Counted from the first letter of the stretch, positions 6,762-15,579 are shown. The stretch is DNA of 64,000 nt from an uncultured bacterium (GCA_905215775.1 CAJMRM010000011.1:1-64000); one strand, 5' to 3'. The notes: generated by a model from the letters alone, not told the origin. Numbers and translations: made by a program.

Positions 6762-7883
6762 TCATCCTTCTCCGGAGCACTGGATAATGGCATCCAGAGC
6801 CCCCCTCATCTCCTCGTCGGTCACGGTCCGGTCCACATAGGCATGGCCCAGGCGGTCCAGAAGGATGAATTTAATGACCCCGGCTTCCATTTTTTTATCG
6901 TTTTTTGTAGCTGCCACCACAGCCTCTTTTGTCAGCTCCCCTGCAGATACAGGCATATCAAAATATTCCATGGCCTCCCTGTACCGGGCCGCTTCTCCCG
7001 CCGGCACCGTTCCCCGTTTCACGCAGATATCCAGGGCGGCCAGGGCTCCCAGGGCAACACAGTGGCCATGGAGCATGGAAAAATCCTTTAATTTTTCCAC
7101 CGCATGGCCCAGGGTATGGCCGAAATTCAGCACGGCCCGCTCGTTCTGCTCCGTTGGGTCCGCCTCCACCACCTGCCGTTTGATCTGGTTGCTCCCATAG
7201 ATCAGGCGGCGGCACACGGAAAGCTCCCGGTTCCGGACGGCCTCCCGGTTTTCCAGGATCCATTCATAATACTCCCGGTCCCGGATCAGCCCATGCTTAA
7301 TGACCTCCCCCATACCGGCAGAAAACTGCTCCGGAGGCAGCGTCTTTAAAGCAGATACATTGGCGTAGACCAGCCTCGGCATATGGAAAGCGCCCACCAT
7401 ATTTTTATACGAATCAAAATCCACTCCGGTCTTTCCTCCGATGCTGGAGTCCACCTGGGACAGCAGGGTCGTGGGGATCTGAATGAAATCCACGCCTCTT
7501 AAATAAGTGGCCGCAGTGAAGCCGCAAAGATCTCCCACTACGCCGCCGCCAAGGGCCGCCAGCCAGTCCTTCCGGTCGAACCGGTTCCGGATCAGGTGCT
7601 CATACACTCCCTTCACCGTATCCAGGCTCTTATGCTCCTCTCCCGCCGGAAACACATAGGACGTCACCTGGCTGAAGCATCCCGAAAGGAGCTTCTTTAC
7701 CTCCTCCAGATACAGGGGAGCCACATTGGAATCCGTGACGATGCAGAGCTTTCTCCCAGAGCTTCCCAGCCTCTTTACCTCCTCCGGAAGGCGTCCGAAG
7801 GTATCCTCCAGAACACTATCGTAAATGGGCACCCCGTCCCGGCAGACTGCCATCCTGCTTTCTTCTTTTTCTGAAACTGCCAT
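6762..7883 (-). CDS. aroB: 3-dehydroquinate synthase
   Basis: 373 residues. It converts DAHP to 3-dehydroquinate in the shikimate pathway, using NAD and a divalent metal. Characteristic stretches are LGGGVVGDLCGFTAATYLRG, IPTTLLSQVDSSIGGKTGVD, the metal-site MGEVIKHGLI and the late NFGHTLGHA. The start at 7883 is supported by AGGAGG six bases upstream; an internal ATG ten codons later is less well placed. It sits alone, with no other aro genes, between ylmH and lspA; aromatic synthesis is thus co-expressed with cell-division and lipoprotein genes here. Confidence 0.95.
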   Translation of the reverse strand: MAVSEKEESRMAVCRDGVPIYDSVLEDTFGRLPEEVKRLGSSGRKLCIVTDSNVAPLYLEEVKKLLSGCFSQVTSYVFPAGEEHKSLDTVKGVYEHLIRNRFDRKDWLAALGGGVVGDLCGFTAATYLRGVDFIQIPTTLLSQVDSSIGGKTGVDFDSYKNMVGAFHMPRLVYANVSALKTLPPEQFSAGMGEVIKHGLIRDREYYEWILENREAVRNRELSVCRRLIYGSNQIKRQVVEADPTEQNERAVLNFGHTLGHAVEKLKDFSMLHGHCVALGALAALDICVKRGTVPAGEAARYREAMEYFDMPVSAGELTKEAVVAATKNDKKMEAGVIKFILLDRLGHAYVDRTVTDEEMRGALDAIIQCSGEG

Positions 7884-7902
7884 AACAGGCCTCCTTCTGT
7901 CC

Positions 7903-8664
7903 TCATCGGTATTTTAAAAATATGACGGAGATCCTCCCCTTTTTGGTCTGTCCCCCATTCCTTGAAAAAAGGAATTTTCCCACACCGCGGATGGACAGGA
8001 TCTCTCCCGGCTCCATCTGCCTCGCAGGCGACAGGGCCCTCTGTCCGTTGATAAAGACCTTTTCACCGGCGATCAGGGCGGCCGCCTTTGTCCTGGACAC
8101 GCGGCCGCAAAGGGCCACAACGGCGTCCAGACGTACTGAGCTTACGGTTCCCGGCACCTCCTCATATTCCGGCTCCAGGAGGTCTTCTGCGGCCTCGCAG
8201 ACCGTAACCTCCACCGCGGTGCGGCTGACCATATCCAGGTTTTCCAGCACATAACGGCTGATCTTTTTTAAGACCAGAACGTATCCGTCCCGGTCCTTTA
8301 CCACGATATCTCCGATCATCGCCCGCTCGATCCCCAGATTCATCAGGCCCCCCAGAAAATCCCGGTGGGTCAGCTCCCCGGAAAATTTCTTATTCCGGGC
8401 TGAGATCCGCAGGCACTCAAAGGGCGGATCCGTCAGCTCTTCCTCATAGGAAGGAAGAAAACAGACAACCTTCCTTTCTGACCCGGGGAAGCCGCCGGCA
8501 AGAACGTATCTCACCGGCGGCAGTGTGCCAGAAATACTCTGGAAAATTGTCTGCTCGTTTAAATTCAGGAAATCCGTATTGGAGGGCATGTCCCTGTTAA
8601 AACACAGCTCCGCCAGCTCCAGGACTCTTTTTCTGAAAAGCTGTTCTTCTTTTTCCATGGCCAT
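7903..8664 (-). CDS. ylmH: YlmH-type S4 domain RNA-binding protein
   Basis: 253 residues. It resembles YlmH of the dcw-adjacent yggS-sepF-ylmH cluster: an N-terminal alpha/beta region with LAGGFPGSERKV and a C-terminal S4 domain (about 175-235) with SVRLDAVVALCGRVSR and GEKVFINGQ. YlmH proteins have been linked to ribosome-associated quality control in Bacillus; that role is by homology. The start is set at 8664 because the ATG follows the sepF TAG by one base. The longer in-frame extension to 8742 lies inside sepF and has no family support. A second ATG two codons on is equally possible. Confidence 0.88.
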   Translation of the reverse strand: MAMEKEEQLFRKRVLELAELCFNRDMPSNTDFLNLNEQTIFQSISGTLPPVRYVLAGGFPGSERKVVCFLPSYEEELTDPPFECLRISARNKKFSGELTHRDFLGGLMNLGIERAMIGDIVVKDRDGYVLVLKKISRYVLENLDMVSRTAVEVTVCEAAEDLLEPEYEEVPGTVSSVRLDAVVALCGRVSRTKAAALIAGEKVFINGQRALSPARQMEPGEILSIRGVGKFLFSRNGGQTKKGRISVIFLKYR

Positions 8665-8665
8665 C

Positions 8666-9184
8666 CTATAAGTGGATGTTGAGACCGGATACGTCGATGT
8701 TTCCGCCGGAAAGCAGATCCTGAAAGTCGCCGGAAAGCTCAACAGACTGCGGGGTTGCGATAAATATGTAATTGGATATCTTCTGAAGATTTCCGTCCAT
8801 GGAATAGGTGGCTCCGGAAGTGAAATCGATGATCCGCTGGGCCGTTTCTGTATGGATCCCCTCCATATTCAGAACCACAGCCTTCCCGGCCAGAAGGTAG
8901 TCACAGATCTCTCTGGCATCCTCCAGGGACGTGGGCTTGATCAGGGAAACCTCCATGCCGCGCCGCATGGGAACCACCTTGTTATTGGAGGCAGTTCTGG
9001 GAAGGAACCTGGGCTTCTGCGCCTCCGGCTCGTCGTAGTCGTCCTCATAGCTGTCTCCGCCTTTTTTAAACAATCCCTTTTTCGCGGGTTTATCATCATC
9101 CTCATAGTCGTCATCTAAGAAGTAATCGTCATCACTGTCCTCGTTTAATCGCATAGAATCCATCAGTTTGTTCAGGAAACTCAT
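8666..9184 (-). CDS. sepF: Cell division protein SepF
   Basis: 172 residues. SepF binds FtsZ and the membrane and helps assemble the septum. The N-terminus MSFLNKLMDSMRL is the amphipathic membrane anchor. A very acidic linker (about 14-50, runs of Asp/Glu/Tyr) follows, then the globular SepF domain with SLEDAREICDYL, GKAVVLNMEGI and RIIDFTSGATYSMDGNLQKI. Its ATG overlaps the yggS stop by 4 nt. The window also encodes MinCDE, MreCD, RodA and PBP2, so several division and elongation modules lie near each other. Confidence 0.95.
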   Translation of the reverse strand: MSFLNKLMDSMRLNEDSDDDYFLDDDYEDDDKPAKKGLFKKGGDSYEDDYDEPEAQKPRFLPRTASNNKVVPMRRGMEVSLIKPTSLEDAREICDYLLAGKAVVLNMEGIHTETAQRIIDFTSGATYSMDGNLQKISNYIFIATPQSVELSGDFQDLLSGGNIDVSGLNIHL

Positions 9185-9885
9185 TCTTTCTTCTCTCCAA
9201 TCTGTCTGGAACCAAATATACCGGTCCCTACTCTTATCATGGTGGCTCCTTCCTCCACAGCGACCTCAAAATCTCCGGTCATACCCATAGAAAGCACACT
9301 CATAGTACCATTATCAATGTTTTTACTTTTGATGTCAACATATAATTGATATAATTTCTTAAAATGTTTTCGATTTTCTTCTGCATTTTCGACATTTGGC
9401 GCAATGGTCATGAGTCCTTTTACGCGTACATGGGGGAGAGCTCTGACCGATTCCAGAAGCGGGATCACCTCTTCCGCCATCAGGCCAAACTTGCTCTCCT
9501 CTCTGGCCACGTTGACCTCCAGAAGGATATCCGCAGTCATTTCCTTTTTTGCGGCCTCCTGCTCGATCTTTTCCGCCAGATGCAGGCTGTCCACCGAATG
9601 GATCAGTACGGCTTTCCCGACTACCTGCTTTACCTTATTGGTCTGCAGATGACCGATCATATGGAATCTGGCATCCTCCGGCATCTCCGGGTACTTTTCC
9701 AGGATCTCCTGGACCTTATTTTCTCCAAAATCCCTGGCTCCCGCCTCATAAGCCTCCTGAAGCATGGACAGGGGCTTCGTTTTACTGACTGCAATGAGGG
9801 TCACCTCCTCCGGACCTCTTCCGGCCCTTTCACAGGCGGCATCCACTCGTTCTCTTATGGTCTTTAAATTTTCTGCTACTGACAT
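9181..9885 (-). CDS. yggS: YggS-family PLP homeostasis protein
   Basis: 234 residues, a single alanine-racemase-like barrel. Lys35 in LIAVSKTKP is the PLP-binding lysine. Other family stretches are DFGENKVQE, FHMIGHLQTNK and LSMGMTGDFEVAVEEGATMIRVGTGIFG. Homologues hold pyridoxal phosphate and affect amino and keto acid balance; no enzyme reaction is established. GGAGGAGAATC lies upstream of the ATG. It is the second gene of the operon, 13 nt after the HlyD-like gene, and overlaps sepF. Confidence 0.94.
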   Translation of the reverse strand: MSVAENLKTIRERVDAACERAGRGPEEVTLIAVSKTKPLSMLQEAYEAGARDFGENKVQEILEKYPEMPEDARFHMIGHLQTNKVKQVVGKAVLIHSVDSLHLAEKIEQEAAKKEMTADILLEVNVAREESKFGLMAEEVIPLLESVRALPHVRVKGLMTIAPNVENAEENRKHFKKLYQLYVDIKSKNIDNGTMSVLSMGMTGDFEVAVEEGATMIRVGTGIFGSRQIGEKKE

Positions 9886-9898
9886 GATTCTCCTCCGG

Positions 9899-11293
9899 TT
9901 ACTGATAAATAACGGTGCCGTTGGCCTTTACGGCCCTGGCATCCAGCACAATATGGTCATAGACCGAAAGGCCGTAATCCGTGCCCTTGGCCACAATGTC
10001 GTACTCGTCGTTGGACGTCAGGATCTCAACCTTCCTGAAATCCGTATATCCCTTATTGATATTATAAACTCCGGTCACAGAGGCCCTGGCCCCAACCTGG
10101 TACCGGTCCTGGGAATTTTCCTTCACCAGGTAGTCTCCCGGCCTGAACTCACTGTTCTCTCCGGCATCCACATAGTAATACGTATCATCCGAATTATAGA
10201 TGTCGCAGGAAACCAGCACGGCGCTGGCTCCGTTTTCGGTGTACGTTTCCTTCAGGAAGCCCCTTCCGCCGCCGGCCAGGTACTCCTTGGGGATCAGATA
10301 AAATTCCACATCCGTAACGGCGCTTTTGGGGATCTTCAGTCCGCTCACCTCTTCGGTGATGATCTCAAAGTCCACAAACCGGTCCGAGATGAACTGCTCC
10401 ATATATTTGGAAAAATCCAGCTTTCCATAGGTTTTTCCATCTCCTCCGGTGATCATGGAAAAGGCGCCGGAGGTCTTCAGATCCTTTCCGGCAAACTTTA
10501 CCGTCAGAGAGGTTTTCCCATTATAAAGGGCCGCATCCTCCTCGGTCATCTGGAATACCAGGGACCAGTCGCTGGAGGTCACCAGCTTGTAGGCCGGTTC
10601 TCCTACCCCCACCAGCTTCCCGGATTTCAGGATATTTTTCGTATATCCCGTCCGGTCAAACATTTCCTCCGTCACCTGGTTAGGGGCCACTCCCTCCAGG
10701 GAATCCACCATATAGGAAACGACCCCCGACTGATCGGCCCGCACCTGGACAAAATTCACGCCCATTTCTGCCACAACGCTGTCCAGGTTTTTCAGAGCAT
10801 CCACGCTCACATACTCCAGCACCTCCGAATCCAGCGTATATCTCGTATCATAAACGGTCTTGAAATCGTTCTCATCAAAGGTCTGGCTGAAAGAGGAGAG
10901 CTGTTTTTTCAGGGACGTAAGGTTGTCCCTGGATAAGGCCACAGAGCCGTCGGTCTTTTCTGCCAGCAGCTCCGAAAGCTTTCCCGTTTCGTCCACGGAG
11001 TAGATCCTGGTTCCCACAGCCGCCTTTTTTCCTTCACGCAGATAGAAATTGATGTTTCCAGCCTGCTCCGTATATTTTACAGTCTCCGTCCGGAACGCAA
11101 TGCCCGTATGGCGCTGGTCATTGACGATGCTGCCCTCGGGAACCTCGTAAAACTCGATCTTTTCCCTGCGCACATATGTATATACATAAAAAGCCATGTA
11201 CGCAAAGATCAGCGTAAAAATGATCATTCCCACATTTATATTCATGGGACGGCGATACCGGATCACCTTTTTATTCTTTTTCTTTTTTGCCAA
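9899..11293 (-). CDS. HlyD-like membrane-anchored adaptor protein
   Basis: 464 residues. A basic N-terminus (MAKKKKNKKVIRYRR) precedes one membrane segment (about 18-40), then a long extracellular part that reads as beta-rich with a short helical region (LTSLKKQLSSFSQ). It resembles the HlyD/efflux-adaptor proteins often found next to sepF/yggS in Lachnospiraceae; no exporter partner is encoded nearby, so a transport role is unproven. The start is a TTG with GGAGGGAGCAG just upstream; the next ATG (16 codons on) would remove the basic cytoplasmic tail. It is the first gene of the operon, with its own promoter. Confidence 0.75.
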   Translation of the reverse strand: MAKKKKNKKVIRYRRPMNINVGMIIFTLIFAYMAFYVYTYVRREKIEFYEVPEGSIVNDQRHTGIAFRTETVKYTEQAGNINFYLREGKKAAVGTRIYSVDETGKLSELLAEKTDGSVALSRDNLTSLKKQLSSFSQTFDENDFKTVYDTRYTLDSEVLEYVSVDALKNLDSVVAEMGVNFVQVRADQSGVVSYMVDSLEGVAPNQVTEEMFDRTGYTKNILKSGKLVGVGEPAYKLVTSSDWSLVFQMTEEDAALYNGKTSLTVKFAGKDLKTSGAFSMITGGDGKTYGKLDFSKYMEQFISDRFVDFEIITEEVSGLKIPKSAVTDVEFYLIPKEYLAGGGRGFLKETYTENGASAVLVSCDIYNSDDTYYYVDAGENSEFRPGDYLVKENSQDRYQVGARASVTGVYNINKGYTDFRKVEILTSNDEYDIVAKGTDYGLSVYDHIVLDARAVKANGTVIYQ

Positions 11294-11333
11294 CTGCTCC
11301 CTCCGTTCAGAGTGCTTTTTTCATATCTTCCCT

Positions 11334-11362
11334 ATTATATATGGATTAAGCGGAAAGTTCAA
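11334..11362 (-). promoter_or_regulatory. Promoter of the HlyD-yggS-sepF-ylmH-aroB-lspA-rluD operon
   Basis: TTGAAC (11357-11362), a 17-base spacer and TATAAT (11334-11339) on the minus strand, just downstream of the terminator of the preceding gene. The predicted leader is about 35 nt. Confidence 0.75.
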
Positions 11363-11381
11363 GTTTCTGTGAAAATTCCGC

Positions 11382-11436
11382 AAAAAAAGAGCTGCTGCAA
11401 AAGAGTGGTCTCTAAACTTCCCTTTTGCAGCAGCTC
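11382..11436 (-). terminator. Terminator after the small P-loop gene
   Basis: A perfect 15-bp stem: GAGCTGCTGCAAAAG (11389-11403) pairs with CTTTTGCAGCAGCTC (11422-11436), followed on the minus strand by TTTTTTT (11388-11382). It isolates the P-loop gene from the next operon. Confidence 0.92.
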
Positions 11437-11465
11437 CTTACTATTCTTACGAAGGAGCGGTTATT

Positions 11466-11885
11466 TTATAAGGCCACCAGCACCATATCGTTCGCGGAAT
11501 CCGGAAGCTCTTCCCCGTCCATGGAAATGCTGAGCACAAAATTTACATGGTATTTTGTACTTACCTGGTCAAGCTCTGCCAGAGTCGCGGAAATATCCTC
11601 GCCCTCCAGTCCGGCAAGCTTTAAGAAGCTGTCCAGGTACATAACCTCCAGATCATGGTCCTGGGAGATGATCCCACAGATAAAACCAACAAAAGCCTCA
11701 GCCGTATGTACCGGGAACTCTGCCACATTGATCAGACGGATCTTGTTGCTCAGTTCATACATATGCTTGGAGCTTTTATCTAAATATACGATGGAACCCT
11801 TGGATTCTTTCACGGCATTGTTGGCCATGTCCAGTAAATATTTTGTTTTTCCTTTTCCTTTTTTTCCAGCGATAATCTGCACCAT
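11466..11885 (-). CDS. Small P-loop protein of unknown function
   Basis: 139 residues. The N-terminus carries a Walker A motif, AGKKGKGKTK (about 6-15), and a hydrophobic strand ending LEVMYLDSF looks like Walker B. A third strand, VNFVLSISM, follows. It is about half the size of a full RecA-like ATPase domain and has no membrane segment. Homologues are sometimes labelled twitching-motility-like, but I see no PilT-specific Asp/His boxes and would not transfer that function. AAGGAGGAGATCGTT precedes the ATG. It is a single-gene unit with a strong promoter and terminator, between the carboxypeptidase gene and the HlyD operon. Confidence 0.75.
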   Translation of the reverse strand: MVQIIAGKKGKGKTKYLLDMANNAVKESKGSIVYLDKSSKHMYELSNKIRLINVAEFPVHTAEAFVGFICGIISQDHDLEVMYLDSFLKLAGLEGEDISATLAELDQVSTKYHVNFVLSISMDGEELPDSANDMVLVAL

Positions 11886-11944
11886 AACGATCTCCTCCTT
11901 GGATTTTATATAATTTGTATAAAAAATCGTTTTATTATGATATG

Positions 11945-11973
11945 ATTATAGACTATTTGCTTAAAAATTGCAA
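11945..11973 (-). promoter_or_regulatory. Promoter of the small P-loop gene
   Basis: TTGCAA (11968-11973), 17 bases and a consensus TATAAT (11945-11950) on the minus strand. It starts directly after the stop codon of the carboxypeptidase gene. Confidence 0.75.
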
Positions 11974-11976
11974 TGA

Positions 11977-12966
11977 CTATTTGTCAATTTTAGAAATAAT
12001 ATTTGTCATATCCTCATACAGGTTCGCCCGGCTGCCGGCTCCCATGATCACAGACGCATATTCCCGTCCGTCCTCCGTCCTGGTCCCCATGATGAGGCAG
12101 TATCCCGCCGCCTTTGTGGTACCCGTCTTTCCGCCGAAAACCGTCAATCCCTCCGGTGTCTCTGCCTTACCGTTCATATAATAATTTCCCACGGTCCAGG
12201 TGGCCGTCTTCTGGCTTCCGTCGCCGGCCGTATAGACCGCCGTGTGATCGTGGGCGCCGATGATGGTACGGAACGTATCATAGGTCAGGGCTTCATGGAA
12301 CATCAGATACAGATCATAGGCCGTGGTATAATGGTCCGGATCCGTAAGGCCGTTGGCATTGGCAAAGTGGGTGCCTGTGGCCCCCAGGCGGGCCGCCTCC
12401 TGGTTCATCATGGATACAAAGCCCTCGATGGAGCCGCCCACATGGACTGCGATGGCATTGGCCGCATCGTTGCCGGAAGGGATCATCAGACCGTACAACA
12501 GATCCTCCAGGGACATCTGGTCTCCGGGGACCACACCCGCCATGGAGGATCCGGTCTCCGTAATGACGGCCTCCTCCGGCACAGTCACCAAATCCGACAG
12601 ATTCCCATATCTCAAAGCCACAATGGCCGTCATGATCTTCGTGGTGCTGGCAGGATTCATGCGCCCTGTGAGATCCCTCTGATAAAGGGCTGTCCCTCCG
12701 TCCAGGGGCAGGACTCCGGCGGCCCGGGCAGAAAGCTCCGCCGCTCCCTCCCCGGGGCTGTCATCGGTCTCCCCTGGCACCGCCAGGCCGGCGGCAAAGC
12801 CGGCAGCGCGCTCCTCTCCTTCCGCTTCCGCAAAGCGGACGGCCCGCTGCTCATACGAATACCCGTGATCCAGGCTGTTTCCTCTGCCGCATCCGGTGAC
12901 CAGAACTGCGGCGGACACGGCAAGGCAAACGGCTCTGGATAGCCTGCATGCTCTCTGACGGATCAT
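11977..12966 (-). CDS. D-alanyl-D-alanine carboxypeptidase (S11), predicted lipoprotein
   Basis: 329 residues. Penicillin-binding serine peptidase that trims the last D-Ala of peptidoglycan stem peptides outside the cell. Motifs: SxxK as STTK (Ser107-Lys110), SxN as SGN in PSGNDAAN, and KTGTT near the C-terminus. The leader ends in VTGC (Cys26), so it is probably lipid-anchored rather than held by the C-terminal helix of many DacA proteins. The ATG at 12966 overlaps the mgsA stop as ATGA; a GTG six codons upstream is an alternative. It is the last gene of the cell-shape/division run. Confidence 0.9.
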   Translation of the reverse strand: MIRQRACRLSRAVCLAVSAAVLVTGCGRGNSLDHGYSYEQRAVRFAEAEGEERAAGFAAGLAVPGETDDSPGEGAAELSARAAGVLPLDGGTALYQRDLTGRMNPASTTKIMTAIVALRYGNLSDLVTVPEEAVITETGSSMAGVVPGDQMSLEDLLYGLMIPSGNDAANAIAVHVGGSIEGFVSMMNQEAARLGATGTHFANANGLTDPDHYTTAYDLYLMFHEALTYDTFRTIIGAHDHTAVYTAGDGSQKTATWTVGNYYMNGKAETPEGLTVFGGKTGTTKAAGYCLIMGTRTEDGREYASVIMGAGSRANLYEDMTNIISKIDK

Positions 12967-13358
12967 TTGTACATTTCCCGCCACTCCAGGTCGCCCCGGT
13001 CCAGAGCCTTGATCAGCAGCTCGGCCGTGGCCAGGTTGGTGGCCAGCGGAACATTATGGATATCACAGAGCCTTACGGCCTTATTGACATCGGGCTCGTG
13101 GGATTTCGGCGATAAGGGATCCCGCAGAAAAATCACCAGGTCCATATCGTTGCTCTCGATCTGGGCCCCCATCTGCTGCTCTCCGCCCAGATGGCCGGGC
13201 AGATATTTATGGATATTCAGATTGGTGACCTCCTCGATCAGCTTCCCGGTGGTTCCGGTAGCATAAAGGTTATGCTTACATAAGATGCCCTTGTAAGCAA
13301 TGCAGAAGTTCTGCATCAGTTTTTTCTTGGAATCATGTGCGATCAGTCCTACATTCAT
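12963..13358 (-). CDS. mgsA: Methylglyoxal synthase
   Basis: 131 residues. Converts dihydroxyacetone phosphate to methylglyoxal and phosphate, a glycolytic bypass that relieves sugar-phosphate stress. Phosphate-binding and active-site stretches are IAHDSKKKLM, YATGTTGK, GHLGGEQQMGA and FLRDPL with the catalytic Asp. AGGAGGG precedes the ATG. It lies 11 nt after rodA, as in many Clostridia where mgsA follows the min-rodA genes. Confidence 0.95.
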   Translation of the reverse strand: MNVGLIAHDSKKKLMQNFCIAYKGILCKHNLYATGTTGKLIEEVTNLNIHKYLPGHLGGEQQMGAQIESNDMDLVIFLRDPLSPKSHEPDVNKAVRLCDIHNVPLATNLATAELLIKALDRGDLEWREMYK

Positions 13359-13369
13359 ACTGTTCCCTC

Positions 13370-14500
13370 CTAAAATTCCAGCTTTCTTTGCTGTAAACCG
13401 ACATTAAGTAAAATACCAATTCCTATATAAAGACTTGCCAGGGAGCTAACGCCGTAGCTGATGAACGGCAGCGGAAGGCCGGTGTTGGGAAACACGCCGG
13501 TGGCAACTGCAATATTGGTAAATGCCTGGAACCCCACCAGTGCCGCCATGCCGGTGCAGAAAAGCCGCCCGGCCATATCCCTCGCCCTGGACGCCATTCC
13601 CAGACACTCGAAAACAAACAGCAGGAACAGCAGAAGGACGGCCATACAGCCGATAAAGCCCAGCTCTTCACCGATGACGGAAAAGATAAAGTCTGTGTGC
13701 TCTTCTGACAAGAAATTTCCGTTTTTAACCGAAATGGCTGTGTCATTAAAAAGTCCCTTTCCGTAAAGCCGGCCGGAGCCGATGGCCATTTTGGAATTGT
13801 CCTGCTGGAGATTCAGTTCCGCATACTTCCCAGGATTGATAAAGGCCAGGATCCGGTTTACCTGATACGGCTCCAGAAAGGGCATCATATTGTTTTTTGC
13901 AAGCCAGACCACCAGGGCCAGGGAGGGCACCGCCACAGCCAGGGTACCCGCGATCCATTTGTAGCTGATCCCCGACATGTAGATCATGCAGAGGAGAAAA
14001 AAAACGATGACAATGCTGGTGGACAGATCCGGCTGCTTCAGGATCAGCGCCAGAGGCACAGCCGCCAGCGCAGCCGCCGTCACCAGCACCGAGGGCCGGT
14101 TGATCCTCTCCTGGTTCTTCTGAAGGAACCAGGAGAAGAAAAAGATCAGTCCGATCTTCACAAACTCCGAGGGCTGGAAGCGGCCGATGACGGGAAGGTC
14201 GATCCACCGTCTGGACCCGGCTCCGAAGCCGCCAAGCTGGCCTGCAACGATCACCGCCAGAAGGATGCCCACGCAGCCGGCATACACCAGCACGCAGCAT
14301 TTCATCAGCTTCCGGTAGTCCATCAGCGAGATCACGATGGCCAGCATAAGGCCGCCGAACATACCGATGAGCTGGCGGTTCACATAGCTTCTGTCACCGC
14401 CCACGGCGCTGTTTATGACCACGACGCCCACCAGGTTCAGGGCCAGTACATAAAACAGCAGCCGGAAATTATAATTTCTGAAGTTGTACTCTGAAAACAT
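13370..14500 (-). CDS. rodA: RodA-type SEDS peptidoglycan polymerase
   Basis: 376 residues with about ten membrane segments. SEDS glycosyltransferase that polymerises lipid II, working with a class B PBP. Signature stretches are GRFQPSEFVKIG, KQPDLSTSIVI, the EEHTDFIFSVIGEELGFIG loop and PLPFISYGVSSL. The start overlaps the minE stop by one base (TAATG). RodA is favoured over FtsW or SpoVE because PBP2, MreC and MreD are encoded in the same run; that rests on context more than on sequence. Confidence 0.9.
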   Translation of the reverse strand: MFSEYNFRNYNFRLLFYVLALNLVGVVVINSAVGGDRSYVNRQLIGMFGGLMLAIVISLMDYRKLMKCCVLVYAGCVGILLAVIVAGQLGGFGAGSRRWIDLPVIGRFQPSEFVKIGLIFFFSWFLQKNQERINRPSVLVTAAALAAVPLALILKQPDLSTSIVIVFFLLCMIYMSGISYKWIAGTLAVAVPSLALVVWLAKNNMMPFLEPYQVNRILAFINPGKYAELNLQQDNSKMAIGSGRLYGKGLFNDTAISVKNGNFLSEEHTDFIFSVIGEELGFIGCMAVLLLFLLFVFECLGMASRARDMAGRLFCTGMAALVGFQAFTNIAVATGVFPNTGLPLPFISYGVSSLASLYIGIGILLNVGLQQRKLEF

Positions 14501-14784
14501 TAAAGAAAAGTCCCCTTTGTGCTGAGGACACGGATGGGGATGCTGGCATAGAGGACCGGAAAACGTCCGCAGGCCTCAGGCCCATCCATCTGGGTGATCT
14601 TGATCTCCAGCCCATCCGTATCGATCTCCATGTATTTTGATATCGCTTTTATCATATCGTCCTTGATCATTTCAAGGATCTCCGGCGTGCATCCGGCCCG
14701 GTCCGAAATGAGTAAGAACTGAAGCCGCTTTTTTGCAATGGTCCCGGAGTTCCTTTTCGTCAGGATTTCCAACAGATTCACCAT
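14500..14784 (-). CDS. minE: Cell division topological specificity factor MinE
   Basis: 94 residues. MinE stimulates MinD ATPase and drives pole-to-pole oscillation of MinCD. The N-terminal MinD-binding helix carries SGTIAKKRLQFLLISDRAG, followed by MIKDDMIKAISKYMEID, a typical MinE core. It lies 3 nt after minD and overlaps rodA by one base. MinE in a Gram-positive means a Min oscillator rather than the DivIVA/MinJ system of Bacillus, which is common in Clostridia. Confidence 0.93.
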   Translation of the reverse strand: MVNLLEILTKRNSGTIAKKRLQFLLISDRAGCTPEILEMIKDDMIKAISKYMEIDTDGLEIKITQMDGPEACGRFPVLYASIPIRVLSTKGTFL

Positions 14785-14787
14785 CCC

Positions 14788-15579
14788 CTAGGCCCGCTTT
14801 AAAAAGCCCTGGAACCGGGAAAGGATCCCTCTGCCCTTCTCAAGATCCATCAGGGGTACCTCCTGACCAAGCACCCGTCTGCAGATATTGAGGTAGGCCT
14901 GTCCCGCAAAGGGGTTCATGCCCACGATCGGCTCTCCCTGGTTGGTGGAAACGACGATCTGGGCATCGTCGGGAATGGCTCCCAGGATCGGGATCCCCAG
15001 AATATCTGTCACATCCTCGATGGACATCATATCGCCCCGCCGCACCATATCCATACGGATCCGGTTGACGATAAGATCCGTCTTTGTGATCTCACTGGCC
15101 TCCAGGAGGCCGATGATCCGGTCGGCATCACGGATGGCGGAAACCTCCGGCGTGGTGACCACAAAAGCCCTGTCGGCGCCCGCAATGGCATTTTTAAAGC
15201 CCTGCTCGATCCCTGCCGGACAGTCCAGGAGTATAAAATCAAATTCCTCCCTCAGATCGTCCACCAGCTTTTTCATCTGGCCCGGGGACACGGAAGACTT
15301 GTCCCTGGTCTGGGCGGAGGGAAGCAAAAACAGGTTCGGATATCTTTTGTCTTTTATAAGGGCCTGCTTCATACGACAGTTGCCCTCCACGACGTCCACC
15401 AGATTGTAGACGATGCGGTTCTCCAGTCCCATGACCACGTCCAGGTTCCTGAGGCCGATATCGGTATCGATCAGTACGACCTTCTCCCCCAGCATGGCAA
15501 GACCAGTTCCGACATTCGCAGAGGTCGTCGTCTTGCCTACACCCCCTTTACCGGATGTAACAACAATGACTTCACTCAT
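14788..15579 (-). CDS. minD: Septum site-determining ATPase MinD
   Basis: 263 residues. Deviant Walker A SGKGGVGKTTT has both signature lysines (Lys11, Lys16). Further motifs are DTDIGLRNLD and LDCPAGIEQGF. The C-terminal GILSRFQGFLKRA forms the amphipathic membrane-targeting helix. ATP-bound MinD recruits MinC to the membrane. A 106-base gap separates it from minC, with a weak possible promoter and nested inverted repeats, so minDE may also be expressed separately from the upstream genes. Confidence 0.97.
   Translation of the reverse strand: MSEVIVVTSGKGGVGKTTTSANVGTGLAMLGEKVVLIDTDIGLRNLDVVMGLENRIVYNLVDVVEGNCRMKQALIKDKRYPNLFLLPSAQTRDKSSVSPGQMKKLVDDLREEFDFILLDCPAGIEQGFKNAIAGADRAFVVTTPEVSAIRDADRIIGLLEASEITKTDLIVNRIRMDMVRRGDMMSIEDVTDILGIPILGAIPDDAQIVVSTNQGEPIVGMNPFAGQAYLNICRRVLGQEVPLMDLEKGRGILSRFQGFLKRA

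Noticed and set aside
9764..10936. Plus-strand frame of 390 codons
   Set aside because: Antisense to yggS and the HlyD-like gene; composition is that of a shadow frame rich in His/Leu/Gly.
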